From positions 620,001 to 684,000 of the forward strand of contig CP060294.1 in the NCBI GenBank assembly GCA_014302835.1: a stretch of DNA of 64,000 nucleotides, in the 5' to 3' direction. The notes under the pieces were generated by a model. That model was not told where the DNA came from. It ran no database searches and saw only the letters and a program-made list of their open reading frames with translations. Numbering within the stretch: the stretch's first letter is position 1; the number at the start of each line of letters is the position of its first letter. Below, piece by piece: positions 1 through 9,700 of the stretch. The translations under genes were made by a program, and so were the position numbers. This DNA comes from Pedobacter sp. PAMC26386 (lineage in GTDB: Bacteria > Bacteroidota > Bacteroidia > Sphingobacteriales > Sphingobacteriaceae).

Positions 1-355
1 TTTCGACAAGGCAGGGACTGATTTTGAGATAGCAGTTTCTGGAAAATTTGGACTAAGAATTGAGATTTCTATAAAAGCCTCAGGAAAAGTTGATGCGGTT
101 ATCTTTTCTGCAAACTATTCTTATGAAGGATCAGGCGTAGCAGAAAGCTATTTTCTACCGAAAGTATCTGGAGGTACAGATAATCTTGGGGCCTATCTCA
201 ATGCTAGCATGGATTTTAGTGGAGTAACCATTATATTAGTGATCAAAGGTACTTTTGGAAAATCGAGCAGGGCAAAAGAAGTTAAAATTGACCTGATAGA
301 TAAGAAGGAAAATATCCTCAAAGGACAATATTATTTTATAAAAAACGATAAATAG
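1..355 (+). CDS. C-terminal part of an unknown protein (5' end outside the window)
   Basis: An open frame enters from the left edge (first full codon at base 2) and stops with TAG at 353-355, giving about 117 residues. The visible part has alternating hydrophobic and polar residues and many Gly and Ser, with the look of a beta-sandwich, and ends in a basic, Lys-rich tail. I do not recognise a family. The next gene starts two bases after the stop, so the two are almost certainly cotranscribed. The 5' part would be needed to name it. Confidence 0.6.
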   Translation, partial: FDKAGTDFEIAVSGKFGLRIEISIKASGKVDAVIFSANYSYEGSGVAESYFLPKVSGGTDNLGAYLNASMDFSGVTIILVIKGTFGKSSRAKEVKIDLIDKKENILKGQYYFIKNDK

Positions 356-357
356 TT

Positions 358-1284
358 ATGTTTATTAAACGATTCTTTATGATTTTATACGGGAGTTTTT
401 TTCTATTAAACTCAGCCTGTACACAAGAAAATAAAACCAATATTAAAAAAGAACAAAAAATGACAAATGAAGCTCCCTCTAAAGTAAACAGTTATAGTGT
501 ACATCCTTATTATGCTGTACAGATAAATAAAGGTGGTTGTACTTTTGAAACGCTTGTGAATGACCTTCACCATTATAGTTACATGAAAAAAGGGGGATTC
601 TCTTCTTTAGTTCCTCTTAATCTTAATATTCTTAAATCTGGAAAACAGACAATGAAACTCAAAGTTTTTCCTGATCAGGGAAAGACTAGGTTTGATGACG
701 AAAGTTATATGGATATAGAAATTCGCTGTTTTAAGGATGTAGCGGATCAGACAGGTGACTTTACTTCCGTTTTGAAATTTTCTCTGCCTAAAGAGGTTAA
801 AGAAAAGGGATTGCCATATTTTGAAATTGAACTTCCTTTTGTAGCTTCTGTGCCCTATGATCACAGTGAAAGATTAGTGAATGCTGAAGTTTTAAAGAAA
901 GATAAGGCTACTGAAGATAAAATCATTGCAAAGTATAATGAAGTTAGAAAGCTAATAGAGAAGTTAGATGCCGGTGCTTTGAATAAACTTACCGCAGATA
1001 GGGATAATATTCTTGCAGATGTGTTTTACTATACACCTGATCAGGTTAAAGAATTGGCTGCCTCTACCGCTGGTGATCTTGAACCTGATGCTAAAGTTCA
1101 GCCTGTTGCAGATTATCAGATCGTTTATTATGCGGGAGGTAAGGTTGTTTCACTGGAACGCAGATCGGATAAGGGACCAATATTACATAGCATATTAAAT
1201 GCTGGAAAACCAAATAAGGAAATAATTAGTTTTGATATGATGTTTTATCAGCCTAAAGGAGCTGCGGATCTTAAGGCCTTTTAG
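358..1284 (+). CDS. Unknown lipoprotein
   Basis: This is a 308-residue protein. Its N-terminus is a lipoprotein signal: basic start MFIKR, a hydrophobic core and a lipobox LNSAC with the lipidated Cys near residue 21, followed by a Lys/Asn/Glu-rich linker. It should therefore be anchored in a membrane and face the periplasm or the cell surface. The remainder (about residues 45-308) has no domain I can name; a helical Lys/Glu-rich stretch lies near 185-215. It begins two bases after the upstream stop codon and ends 21 bases before a TPM-domain gene, so the three form a likely operon. Its role is unknown. Confidence 0.7.
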   Translation: MFIKRFFMILYGSFFLLNSACTQENKTNIKKEQKMTNEAPSKVNSYSVHPYYAVQINKGGCTFETLVNDLHHYSYMKKGGFSSLVPLNLNILKSGKQTMKLKVFPDQGKTRFDDESYMDIEIRCFKDVADQTGDFTSVLKFSLPKEVKEKGLPYFEIELPFVASVPYDHSERLVNAEVLKKDKATEDKIIAKYNEVRKLIEKLDAGALNKLTADRDNILADVFYYTPDQVKELAASTAGDLEPDAKVQPVADYQIVYYAGGKVVSLERRSDKGPILHSILNAGKPNKEIISFDMMFYQPKGAADLKAF

Positions 1285-1305
1285 GCCTTTGTTTAATCTT
1301 TTCTG

Positions 1306-2808
1306 ATGCATTATAAAAAGATCGTATGCATGTTATTTCTTCTGGTATTAGGGATGGAGATCTCTTTTGCACAGCATTATTATACAGTTCATCAGATTCC
1401 TGATCCTAAAATTATTGGAACTGGCTATATAAGTAATCCTGATATGGTGCTAAGCAGTAATACTGCTGATTCCCTTGGGCATACAATTTCTATGCTGGAG
1501 AATAAAACTAAAGTAGAAATAGCAGTTGTAGTTGTCCGAAACTTTGAAGAGAATGAAGACATCTTTAATTTTGCACTGAAGCTGTTTAATAAATGGGGAG
1601 TAGGTAAGGCTCAGGCAAATAATGGCCTAATGCTTTTTATAGCTGCTGACAGAAAACAATATCGCTTTGTTACTGGTTATGGTCTGGAGGGGCTGCTTCC
1701 TGATGCTGCGCTGAAAAGGATTGGTGATCATTATCTGTTACCTGCTTTTAAGAAAGAAGATTATGGTACGGGTACTACAGAGGCACTTATTACAATAGCA
1801 GAGTATTTGGGGCAGCCGGCTAATAAAAAGGAATTGGATCAATTGCTGGGAAAAAAAGGAATGACTGCTTATCCCTGGTTTGTCACCATCATTCCATTCC
1901 TTGTGATATTGCTTCTGTTTGTTCTAGTGCTGGGAGATCTGAAAAAAATGACCCCATTTATTTCGCAGGAAAAAGCAAAAGAGATTATTGGTTATGATAA
2001 AGTAAATGGAATAGGGTGTGCGGGATTGTTATTCTCCATCTTTATACTCATTATTACTCTGGGATTTGAACCTGTAATTTCCTGGTTTAAACATTTAGAT
2101 ACTTTTGATATTGCCATCACACTATATGTTGTTTTCTCATTTTTCTTGCTTTTCAGATATTTCAATGCGCTGAGTGCGATCAGAAAGGCTAATGTCGATG
2201 ATTTAAATTTCGTTACAACTGTAAAAACATTGAATAGCAGGGCCAGATGGTACCTTATTGCCTCTCCCTTGATTCTGCTTGGCCTGATTACAGAAAGCAT
2301 CCGGAATAAAAGATCTGCCGGTCGTTTTAAGGCCGTTTTAGATTCGCAAAACAGGGAAATGAGCCGGATTGATCGCAATGAGAATAAATCGGGTACTCCG
2401 TATTTAGATCCCGGTCAGCTTGCTGAAGAAAAATTTGAGGTTAACACTTATGATATTTGGGTAAGTCAGGATCTGAAGGAGCAAAAAATCGTTAGTTATG
2501 AAGGTAATCAGTTTAAATCTTTTGAAGTATGCCCTCAATGTAATTTCAGGACATTCAAATATCATAAAGTTATTCCTGTTATCAAACCAACTTACTCTAA
2601 AGAAGGCGAAGGAAAGGAAGCACGTACTTGTGGAAATTGTGGTTTTGAAGAATTGATAAAAATGATTGTACTTCCTAAAATTTCTCTAACGGGTAATGAC
2701 TCTGGTTCTTCAGGTTCTGGCGGTAGCGGTGATAGCAGTTCTTCTTCAAGTAGCAGTAGCTGGGGTGGTGGTAGCAGTGGTGGTGGTGGTGCAGGCGGTA
2801 GCTGGTAA
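1306..2808 (+). CDS. TPM-domain membrane protein with zinc ribbon and Gly/Ser tail
   Basis: The 500-residue product starts with a signal peptide (about residues 1-22, ending FAQ) and then a TPM domain (TLP18.3/Psb32/MOLO-1 type, about 40-170). The phrases VEIAVVVV, GLMLFIAADRKQYRFVTGYGLEG and LLPAFKKEDYGTG are typical. Several membrane helices follow (around 190-212, 230-255, 260-285 and 310-330). A four-Cys zinc-ribbon-like pair (C409/C412 and C442/C445) and a Ser/Gly tail ending GGSW close the protein; such tails are common in the YgcG-like branch. TPM proteins are implicated in envelope or photosystem quality control, but the bacterial role is poorly defined. The stop comes just before a convergent MscS gene. 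Confidence 0.82.
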   Translation: MHYKKIVCMLFLLVLGMEISFAQHYYTVHQIPDPKIIGTGYISNPDMVLSSNTADSLGHTISMLENKTKVEIAVVVVRNFEENEDIFNFALKLFNKWGVGKAQANNGLMLFIAADRKQYRFVTGYGLEGLLPDAALKRIGDHYLLPAFKKEDYGTGTTEALITIAEYLGQPANKKELDQLLGKKGMTAYPWFVTIIPFLVILLLFVLVLGDLKKMTPFISQEKAKEIIGYDKVNGIGCAGLLFSIFILIITLGFEPVISWFKHLDTFDIAITLYVVFSFFLLFRYFNALSAIRKANVDDLNFVTTVKTLNSRARWYLIASPLILLGLITESIRNKRSAGRFKAVLDSQNREMSRIDRNENKSGTPYLDPGQLAEEKFEVNTYDIWVSQDLKEQKIVSYEGNQFKSFEVCPQCNFRTFKYHKVIPVIKPTYSKEGEGKEARTCGNCGFEELIKMIVLPKISLTGNDSGSSGSGGSGDSSSSSSSSSWGGGSSGGGGAGGSW

Positions 2809-2869
2809 GAGAAGATTTAGTTTTTACCCCCTTCATATGTCGTGCGTTTTGAATAGATGAATATAAAAT

Positions 2870-2956
2870 ATGAAGATCATCTTTGTTTTATTTGCTGAAT
2901 CGATCATGATGGGCTGTAACAAACAGCCTTTAGATTTATCAAAGGTTGACTTTTAA
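2870..2956 (+). CDS. Possible 28-residue lipoprotein-like peptide
   Basis: In the gap between the convergent TPM and MscS genes there is a short frame, ATG at 2870 to TAA at 2954-2956. It reads like a miniature lipoprotein precursor: MKIIFVLF start, a short hydrophobic core, a lipobox-like MMGC and a 12-residue tail. No ribosome binding site is evident. It could equally be the 5' stub of a lost gene or chance; I include it only because the lipobox is clear. Confidence 0.2.
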   Translation: MKIIFVLFAESIMMGCNKQPLDLSKVDF

Positions 2957-3002
2957 TCAACCTGCCGGGCAATACCTGAACAAAAAGAGTGCATATGTAA
3001 AA

Positions 3003-4808
3003 CTAACTTTCAGCAGGAGGCATAGCCGGAGGACTTCCATCTCGCATAGCCCGGTAATGAGGCGACATAATTTCTATTCCGGCAGCATTAAATTCATTCT
3101 GAATGTTTTCAAATAGCTTACTATAAATCGTGGCTTGTTTATTTGCCTCCCTCGTATAGGCATTAATCTGGTAAGAGATATAGAAATCATCCAGACTAGT
3201 TTGCAGTACAAAGGGTTTAGGGTCTTCCAGGATATATTCGGTCTTTAATGCAGCGATGGTTAACATATCATAAATATCCTTGTAAGGAATATCATAACCC
3301 AAAGTAAGTGTCTGGTGTATAATCAAACCCTGATTCTCTTTTTTTGTATGGCTGGAATAGTTGATAGTGCTGCTTGAAAGTACCATGGAATTGGGAACAG
3401 TAATATCTTCATTTTTAATGGTCTTGATGCGCGTAACCAGCATTGTTTTTTCCAGTACATCGCCCACAACATCTCCAATTTTAACCCGGTCTCCAATCTT
3501 GAAAGGACGCATGTAAGTAATCACCAACCCCGCTACAATATTGGTAATAGCACTGGAAGAACCTAGTGAAATCAGAATCCCCAAAAATACAGATACTCCC
3601 TGGAACGCAGGAGAACCAGAACCTGGTAAGTAAGGGAAAATCAGGATCAGCATAAACGCATATAGAACAACCTTCAGAATATTGAAGGTTGGGATTGCCC
3701 AGTCTGAATGAAAACCACGCACCTGAATTTCTCCAAGCTTAATTTCATAAAAGAAATATTTTATTCCCCGGATTGCATATTTGAAAATTAAAAAAATCAC
3801 AACAACCGTAAACAGGTTGGGAAGATAATGAGCTATCGCATTTAAGGCTACTTTCATCGGACTCAAAATCCAGCCTAGCAACATGCCTGTCCAGGCTTCA
3901 GTTTCAGGAAAAATACTGAACAACAAAGGAAGTGACAGGTAGATGATCAGGATAATGACGGCTATGCGAAGGATATTATTTAACCTTAGTAACGCTTTTT
4001 CAAAATGTTCGGGGGTAAAGATCTTGATGTTGTTGATCTTTAAAACACGAAGATAACTCTCGCGTTTAGAGGATAGAAATGCCGCTGTCCGTTTAAATAG
4101 AAAATTAATTACTGAAATGATTACCGTGAGAAGGACAATAATTAATACGACAAGTCCAATTCTTTTCAACCAGTTGACCAGACTGTTTGCTTTTCTTTCT
4201 GCTGCAATGCTTTGTTTGATTTTTTGCAGATATTCTTTAGCTAACTGTTCGTTACTTTTAGCAAACCATAAACCGTCAAGATTCCCAACCGACATTAAGA
4301 TGTCAATGTTTTTATAGGCTAGATCATAGCTGTCTTCATTCGGGCTAATAGCCAGTGAGTCTGCCTTGTAAAATGGATCTTCGTAGAGTTTCTCTATCTT
4401 TTTGGAAATTGCATCAGCTCTTTCCTGTGCAGTAAATGAACCCGTTCTGACGTAAATGTGGAATAAAGTATCCGCATTTAAGATGACCGGATATCCTTTA
4501 GCATTTTTCTTCAGGACTTGTATTTTTTCCAGCTGATGAATTTTCCTGATAGAATCACTGACAGCAATCTGACGGAGCTTATTTTCAAGTTCTATTGTTT
4601 TTTTACTATTACCCGCGGCAGATTGAAGTTCATTCTTTAATTGGATTTTGACAAGCGAGTCAATTTTTTGTTGTTGCTGATCCTTTAGTAATAGAGCTTC
4701 ATTAATATTTTGCTGATCTTTTTTAACTGTATCCAGGGTGTCTTGCGCCTGGACAGAAAAAGATAATGCGGTTATAACAATAAAAAGGAAGGTTTTAATT
4801 CGGGTCAT
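3003..4808 (-). CDS. MscS-family mechanosensitive ion channel
   Basis: The 601-residue protein has a signal peptide (1-21, ending VQAQ), a periplasmic Lys/Gln-rich coiled-coil region (about 25-110), a further soluble segment, then several membrane helices from about 212 to 410. The MscS core follows: a Gly/Ala/Ser-rich pore helix near 405-435 (GSSSAITNIVAGLVI), the beta domain (FKIGDRVKIGDVVGDV) and the conserved IPNS-like element VPNSMVLSSSTINYS. The C-terminal alpha/beta domain ends near 590. Such channels open under membrane tension and release osmolytes. The large N-terminal extension resembles the longer MscK/YnaI-like members rather than minimal MscS. It lies 59 bp downstream of the NRAMP-like gene on the same strand. 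Confidence 0.9.
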   Translation of the reverse strand: MTRIKTFLFIVITALSFSVQAQDTLDTVKKDQQNINEALLLKDQQQQKIDSLVKIQLKNELQSAAGNSKKTIELENKLRQIAVSDSIRKIHQLEKIQVLKKNAKGYPVILNADTLFHIYVRTGSFTAQERADAISKKIEKLYEDPFYKADSLAISPNEDSYDLAYKNIDILMSVGNLDGLWFAKSNEQLAKEYLQKIKQSIAAERKANSLVNWLKRIGLVVLIIVLLTVIISVINFLFKRTAAFLSSKRESYLRVLKINNIKIFTPEHFEKALLRLNNILRIAVIILIIYLSLPLLFSIFPETEAWTGMLLGWILSPMKVALNAIAHYLPNLFTVVVIFLIFKYAIRGIKYFFYEIKLGEIQVRGFHSDWAIPTFNILKVVLYAFMLILIFPYLPGSGSPAFQGVSVFLGILISLGSSSAITNIVAGLVITYMRPFKIGDRVKIGDVVGDVLEKTMLVTRIKTIKNEDITVPNSMVLSSSTINYSSHTKKENQGLIIHQTLTLGYDIPYKDIYDMLTIAALKTEYILEDPKPFVLQTSLDDFYISYQINAYTREANKQATIYSKLFENIQNEFNAAGIEIMSPHYRAMRDGSPPAMPPAES

Positions 4809-4867
4809 AAAGATTTGAGCGATAAGTCAACAGGGTAAATATAGCTAAGTCAACAAAATAAATATAC

Positions 4868-6160
4868 TTAAATAGTATAAAACATAGCAACTGCTGCTGC
4901 ACCCATAGCAATAAAGGTGAACCAGACAAAAATATTAGATAGGAGCCCACTTTTATACTCACCCATTATTTCTTTACTCATGGCTATCCTGCCAATAAGA
5001 AATAACAAGGGAACCGCTGCTACGCCATTAAGTACAGCTGCATAAACCAATGCTTTTACAGGATCTATACCTACGAAATTGATGGCTAAACCTATTAGTG
5101 TAGCTACGATGATTACGCCGTAGAAGCCTTGTGCCCGTCTCAATTTGAGATTTAAGCTTGCTTTCCATTCAAATGCTTCAGATACCGCATAAGCTGCTGA
5201 ACCGGAAAGAACAGGAACAGCAAGAAGACCTAATCCAATAATTCCGATAGAAAAAATAAGTTTAGCTAGAAAACCGGAGTTTGGAAAAGAGTGTACCAAT
5301 GGTTCTAAGGCTCTTGCAGCATCTGCTGCTGTATTAATATCTCTTACCCCACTTCCATGTAAAACTGTAGCACCAACCAGTAGAATGCACCAGGTGGTAA
5401 ATTCGGAGATAATCATGCCTGCTGTATTATCTATACGCATGTTTTTGATATGCTGCCAGCCGACTAGTTTTCCAGGCCGGGTTGGATGTCTGTCTTTTTC
5501 TTCTTCCACTTCCTGGGATGCCTGCCAGAAAAACATGTAGGGTGAAATTGTGGTTCCCAGTACACCGGTGATAATAAATACGAATGCGAAATTGAATTCA
5601 AAATGAGGGATGATTGTTGCTCTTAAAACAGTTGGCCATGGCTGATCTACAATAAATACCGTAATAGGGTAGGCGAGCAGAGAAATTGCCAGCCATTTAA
5701 GAATTTTAGAATAGGCTTTGTAACTGGTGAAAATTTCTAACAGAAGGATAATTATAGTGAATAGCAGCGTTAAGACCACAAAATGTACAGGTATTAATAA
5801 CTGTGCTGCGGATGCCATGGCTCCTATATCGGCTCCAATATTGATCGTGTTAGCAACCACAACTAAACCGACTACAGCATAAAGTACCGGGCGGCTGTAA
5901 TGCTCTTTAACTACCGCTGCAATGCCTTTTCCTTTGACCATTCCGATTCTGGCACAAGCTTCCTGTACAGCGATCATGAATGGAAGCATATAAAGAGCTG
6001 TCCATAATTGTCCGTAGCCAAACTGGGCACCGGTTTGAGAATAGGTTGCAATACCTGACGGGTCATCATCCGCTGCACCAGTTGTTAAACCAGGGCCTAA
6101 TACCGTTAAAAATTTCCAGAATTTCTTTTTTTTGACTTTTGGCTTTGGAGGAAGCTGCAT
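4868..6160 (-). CDS. NRAMP-like divalent metal transporter with altered metal-site motifs
   Basis: The 430-residue integral membrane protein has about 11 hydrophobic helices after a Lys-rich N-terminus. Helix 1 carries DDDPSGI (residues 31-37), where classical NRAMP transporters have DPGN. Helix 6 carries TTISPY (203-208), where they have MPH. The metal-binding Met of Mn/Fe transporters is therefore replaced. This DDPSG subgroup is widespread in bacteria and usually annotated as NRAMP family; its true ion is not settled. The gene is transcribed away from the heavy-metal efflux module, and the 144 bp between the two starts contain a 20-bp palindrome. The N-terminal MQLPPKPKVKKKK start is the first ATG in frame. 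Confidence 0.85.
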   Translation of the reverse strand: MQLPPKPKVKKKKFWKFLTVLGPGLTTGAADDDPSGIATYSQTGAQFGYGQLWTALYMLPFMIAVQEACARIGMVKGKGIAAVVKEHYSRPVLYAVVGLVVVANTINIGADIGAMASAAQLLIPVHFVVLTLLFTIIILLLEIFTSYKAYSKILKWLAISLLAYPITVFIVDQPWPTVLRATIIPHFEFNFAFVFIITGVLGTTISPYMFFWQASQEVEEEKDRHPTRPGKLVGWQHIKNMRIDNTAGMIISEFTTWCILLVGATVLHGSGVRDINTAADAARALEPLVHSFPNSGFLAKLIFSIGIIGLGLLAVPVLSGSAAYAVSEAFEWKASLNLKLRRAQGFYGVIIVATLIGLAINFVGIDPVKALVYAAVLNGVAAVPLLFLIGRIAMSKEIMGEYKSGLLSNIFVWFTFIAMGAAAVAMFYTI

Positions 6161-6223
6161 ATTTAGCTATGTATCTTATAAATATAGATAAATATGCAGC
6201 TTTTCTGGTAATTGATTCTGTTT

Positions 6224-6243
6224 AATCAGATTGCAATCTGATT
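6224..6243. promoter_or_regulatory. 20-bp perfect palindrome in the NRAMP/efflux divergent promoter region
   Basis: AATCAGATTGCAATCTGATT is a perfect inverted repeat without a spacer, located 63 bp upstream of the NRAMP-like start and 61 bp upstream of the start at 6305. A second, looser dyad follows (ATTGCAT at 6241-6247 and ATGCAAT at 6262-6268). Position and symmetry suit a dimeric repressor controlling both directions, such as a metal sensor. No regulator gene is adjacent. Confidence 0.5.
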
Positions 6244-6304
6244 GCATACTTTTATTAAATGATGCAATTAGAAAATTTCTTTGTTACCTTCGCTTCACAA
6301 TTAT

Positions 6305-6610
6305 ATGAGATTATTATCATTCATAGGGATCGTATTAGTGCTGGCGCTGAATTTAGTGCCATGTGGTGATGCTATGTCTGTTTTGAATCGAAGTACTCAA
6401 ATTGAAAAAGCACATCATTCAGAAAGAAATAATGATAATTGCAGTCCTTTCTGTAACTGTGCATGTTGCTCCACTGCTTCTATAATTAAAGATGTCTTAG
6501 TAATTGTTACGCCGTTTGCGGACCATATTCCTGTGCTTCCTGCACATTTATCCGGAAAGTTTATCACTGTAGATCTTCCGATCTGGCAGCCACCACAACT
6601 GATTTCTTAG
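6305..6610 (+). CDS. Small Cys-rich exported protein preceding the efflux pump (DUF6660-like)
   Basis: The start is taken at ATG 6305, giving 101 residues; a TTG 24 bases upstream is less likely because a TACCTTCG -7-like box (6285-6292) overlaps it. The protein has a signal peptide (MRLLSFIGIVLVLALNLVPC), a His-containing linker, then CSPFCNCACCSTAS, a Cys-dense cluster well suited to binding soft metals. Small proteins of this type regularly precede CusA/CzcA genes in Bacteroidetes, and I believe they are classed as DUF6660, from memory. Role inferred: periplasmic metal binding or sensing for the downstream pump. Confidence 0.65.
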   Translation: MRLLSFIGIVLVLALNLVPCGDAMSVLNRSTQIEKAHHSERNNDNCSPFCNCACCSTASIIKDVLVIVTPFADHIPVLPAHLSGKFITVDLPIWQPPQLIS

Positions 6611-6745
6611 AATTCTTCATTTTTCTATACGTGTCTCTGACATGATATAGCTCATTATTATTTAATAATTCCATCAATGCTTTTATCAAAGGATTAGGTT
6701 ATTCCATTTGGGAATTATTCTTTGATATCTCATTATAAATAAGAT

Positions 6746-9700
6746 ATGCTAAGTAAGATCATAAAATTTTCTATTCAGAATAAATTGGTGATTGGTCTGT
6801 TTACCCTGGCGCTGATTGCGTGGGGGGTATATTCACTGAAACAATTACCCATTGACGCTGTACCGGATATTACAAATAACCAGGTACAGGTTATCACTTT
6901 AAGCCCTTCACTTGCTTCAGAAGAAGTAGAGCGGTTAATTACTTTTCCCGTTGAACAAACGATGTCTACCATCCCGGAAATTGAGCAGGTACGTTCTATT
7001 TCACGTTTTGGTCTTTCTGTAGTGACCATTGTTTTTCATGATGATGTGAACATTTACTGGGCACGGCAACAGGTGAATGAAAAATTATCGGAGGCTAAAA
7101 ATAATATCCCCCAGGGAATCGGAAATCCTGAGATTTCGCCTATTTCGACTGGATTGGGAGAAATATATCAATATGTAGTTCATGCAAAACCAGGATTTGA
7201 GAAAACCTATGATGCAAGAGAATTGCGAAGTATTCAGGATTGGATTGTCAGACGTCAGCTTTTAGGAACACCGGGAATTGCCGAAGTGAATAGTTTTGGT
7301 GGATTGTTAAAGCAATATGAGATTGCAATGAATCCAGATAAACTGAATAGCTATAATTTAAGTATAAGTGACGTTTTTAAAGCACTTGAACGAAATAATC
7401 AGAATACTGGAGGGGCTTATATTGATAAGAAACCTAATGCCTATTTTATCCGTAGTGAAGGATTGGTTGGGAATATTGAAGATATCAATAAGATTGTAGT
7501 TAAAAATACCACAACAGGTGTTCCTGTTTTGATTCGTGATATTGCAAATGTCCGTATTGGAAATGCAATAAGATATGGTGCTTTAACCAGAGCGACTCAG
7601 AAAAGTCAGGGCGAAGCTGTAGGTGGTATTGTCATGATGTTAAAAGGTTCAAATGCCAATAATGTTGTGAAGCAGGTAAAAGAGAAAATTGCCCGTATTA
7701 ATAAAACACTTCCAAATGGGATTGTTGTAGAGGCATTTCTGGACAGAAGTGCTTTAGTAGACCGTGCAATTGGTACTGTAGCCAAAAATCTGATCGAAGG
7801 TGCATTGATTGTTATCTTTGTACTGGTCTTATTCCTGGGTAATTTCAGGGCTGGTATTGTGGTTGCTTCGGTTATTCCTCTTGCGATGTTATTTGCTATT
7901 TCGCTGATGAATTTATTTGGTGTTTCTGGTAACCTGATGAGTCTGGGGGCCATAGATTTTGGTTTGATTGTAGACGGTGCGGTGATTATTGTGGAGGCTA
8001 CCATGCACCTGCTTGGGGCTAATAAGCTAAATAGACTGATGACACAGGGTGAAATGGATGAACAGGTAGAACAATCTGCTTCCCGGATGATGAGTGCAGC
8101 AGCTTTTGGACAGATTATTATCTTAATTGTATATCTGCCGATTCTTGCTTTAGTTGGTATTGAAGGTAAAATGTTTGGTCCAATGGCTCAAACTGTTTCT
8201 TTCGCTATTTTGGGTGCATTTTTGTTGTCACTTACCTATGTGCCAATGATGTCATCACTGCTGCTTAGTAAGAAACCAGTAACTAAAAAGAATTTTTCTG
8301 ACCGGATGATGGACTTCTTTCAGAAGTATTACACCCCACTAATTAAAGGTGCTTTAAGCAAACGTATCACGGTTGTTGTTTCCTCTGTTGTCTTGTTAAT
8401 CATCAGTATAGTTATCTTCATGAGAATGGGGGGAGAGTTTATCCCTACATTGGAAGAAGGAGATTTTGCAGTAGAAACCCGTTTATTAACAGGAAGCTCA
8501 CTCAGTCAGACTATAGATAAAGTTAACCAGGCTTCCAGAATTTTACTCAAGGAGTTTCCTGAAGTTATTGAAGTGGTAGGAAAAGTAGGTTCTGCTGAAA
8601 TTCCAACTGATCCAATGCCAATGGAAGCTACCGATTTAACCATTATCCTGAAAAATAAAAAGGATTGGGTAACGACAAATTCCAGAGAAGAGTTAGCTAA
8701 TAAAATGGCTAAAGCACTGGAAAAGATTGCGGGTGTTACATTTGGTTTCTCACAACCTATACAGTTGAGATCAAATGAATTGATTTCAGGTGTGAGACAA
8801 GATATAGGAATCAAAATATTTGGTGATGACCTGAAAACACTGACTGAAATCTCTCAGAAAATAGGGAAAATAGTTACTACTGTTCCCGGAGCAAAAGATC
8901 TTTATTTGGAACAGGCAACAGGTTTGCCTCAGATTGTAGTGAAAATTAACCGTGATCAGTTAGCCCGTTATGGAATAGATATAGAGACAGTGAACCAGGC
9001 TATTAATTCTGCATTTGCAGGGCAGTCTGCAGGATTAGTTTATGAAGGTGAAAGACGCTATGATATGGTGGTTCGTTTATCTGAACAAAACAGACAGGGG
9101 ATAGATGATGTGAAAAATATCTATGTCTCAGCGCCTAATGGCAGTAAGGTGCCTTTAACACAATTGGCGGCTGTAGAATTCAAGATTGGACCAAACCAAA
9201 TTCAAAGAGAAGATACGAAACGAAGGATCATTGTAGGATTGAATGTTCGTGGTCAGGATATCGCAACTGTTGTTGGTGAGATTGAGCAAAAAGTAGAAGA
9301 AAAAATAAAATTGCCTGCTGGATATTATATCACTTATGGTGGACAATTTGAAAATCTGAAAGCAGCAAAACAACGCTTGTCAATCGCTGTTCCTGTGGCT
9401 TTACTTCTTATTTTATTATTACTGTATTTCTCTTTTGGATCAGTAAAACAATCTGTGCTGATTTTCTCTGCGATTCCTATGGCAGCTATTGGTGGTGTAT
9501 TTGCCCTATTACTAAGAGGGATGCCATTTAGTATCTCTGCGGGAGTAGGTTTTATTGCATTGTTTGGAGTAGCAGTGTTGAACGGAATAGTTTTGATAAC
9601 GGAGTTTAACAGGTTAAAGGCCAGTGGGATCAAAGATCTCAAAGAGATTGTACTAAAAGGTACAGCATTGAGATTGAGACCCGTTTTGATGACAGCAACA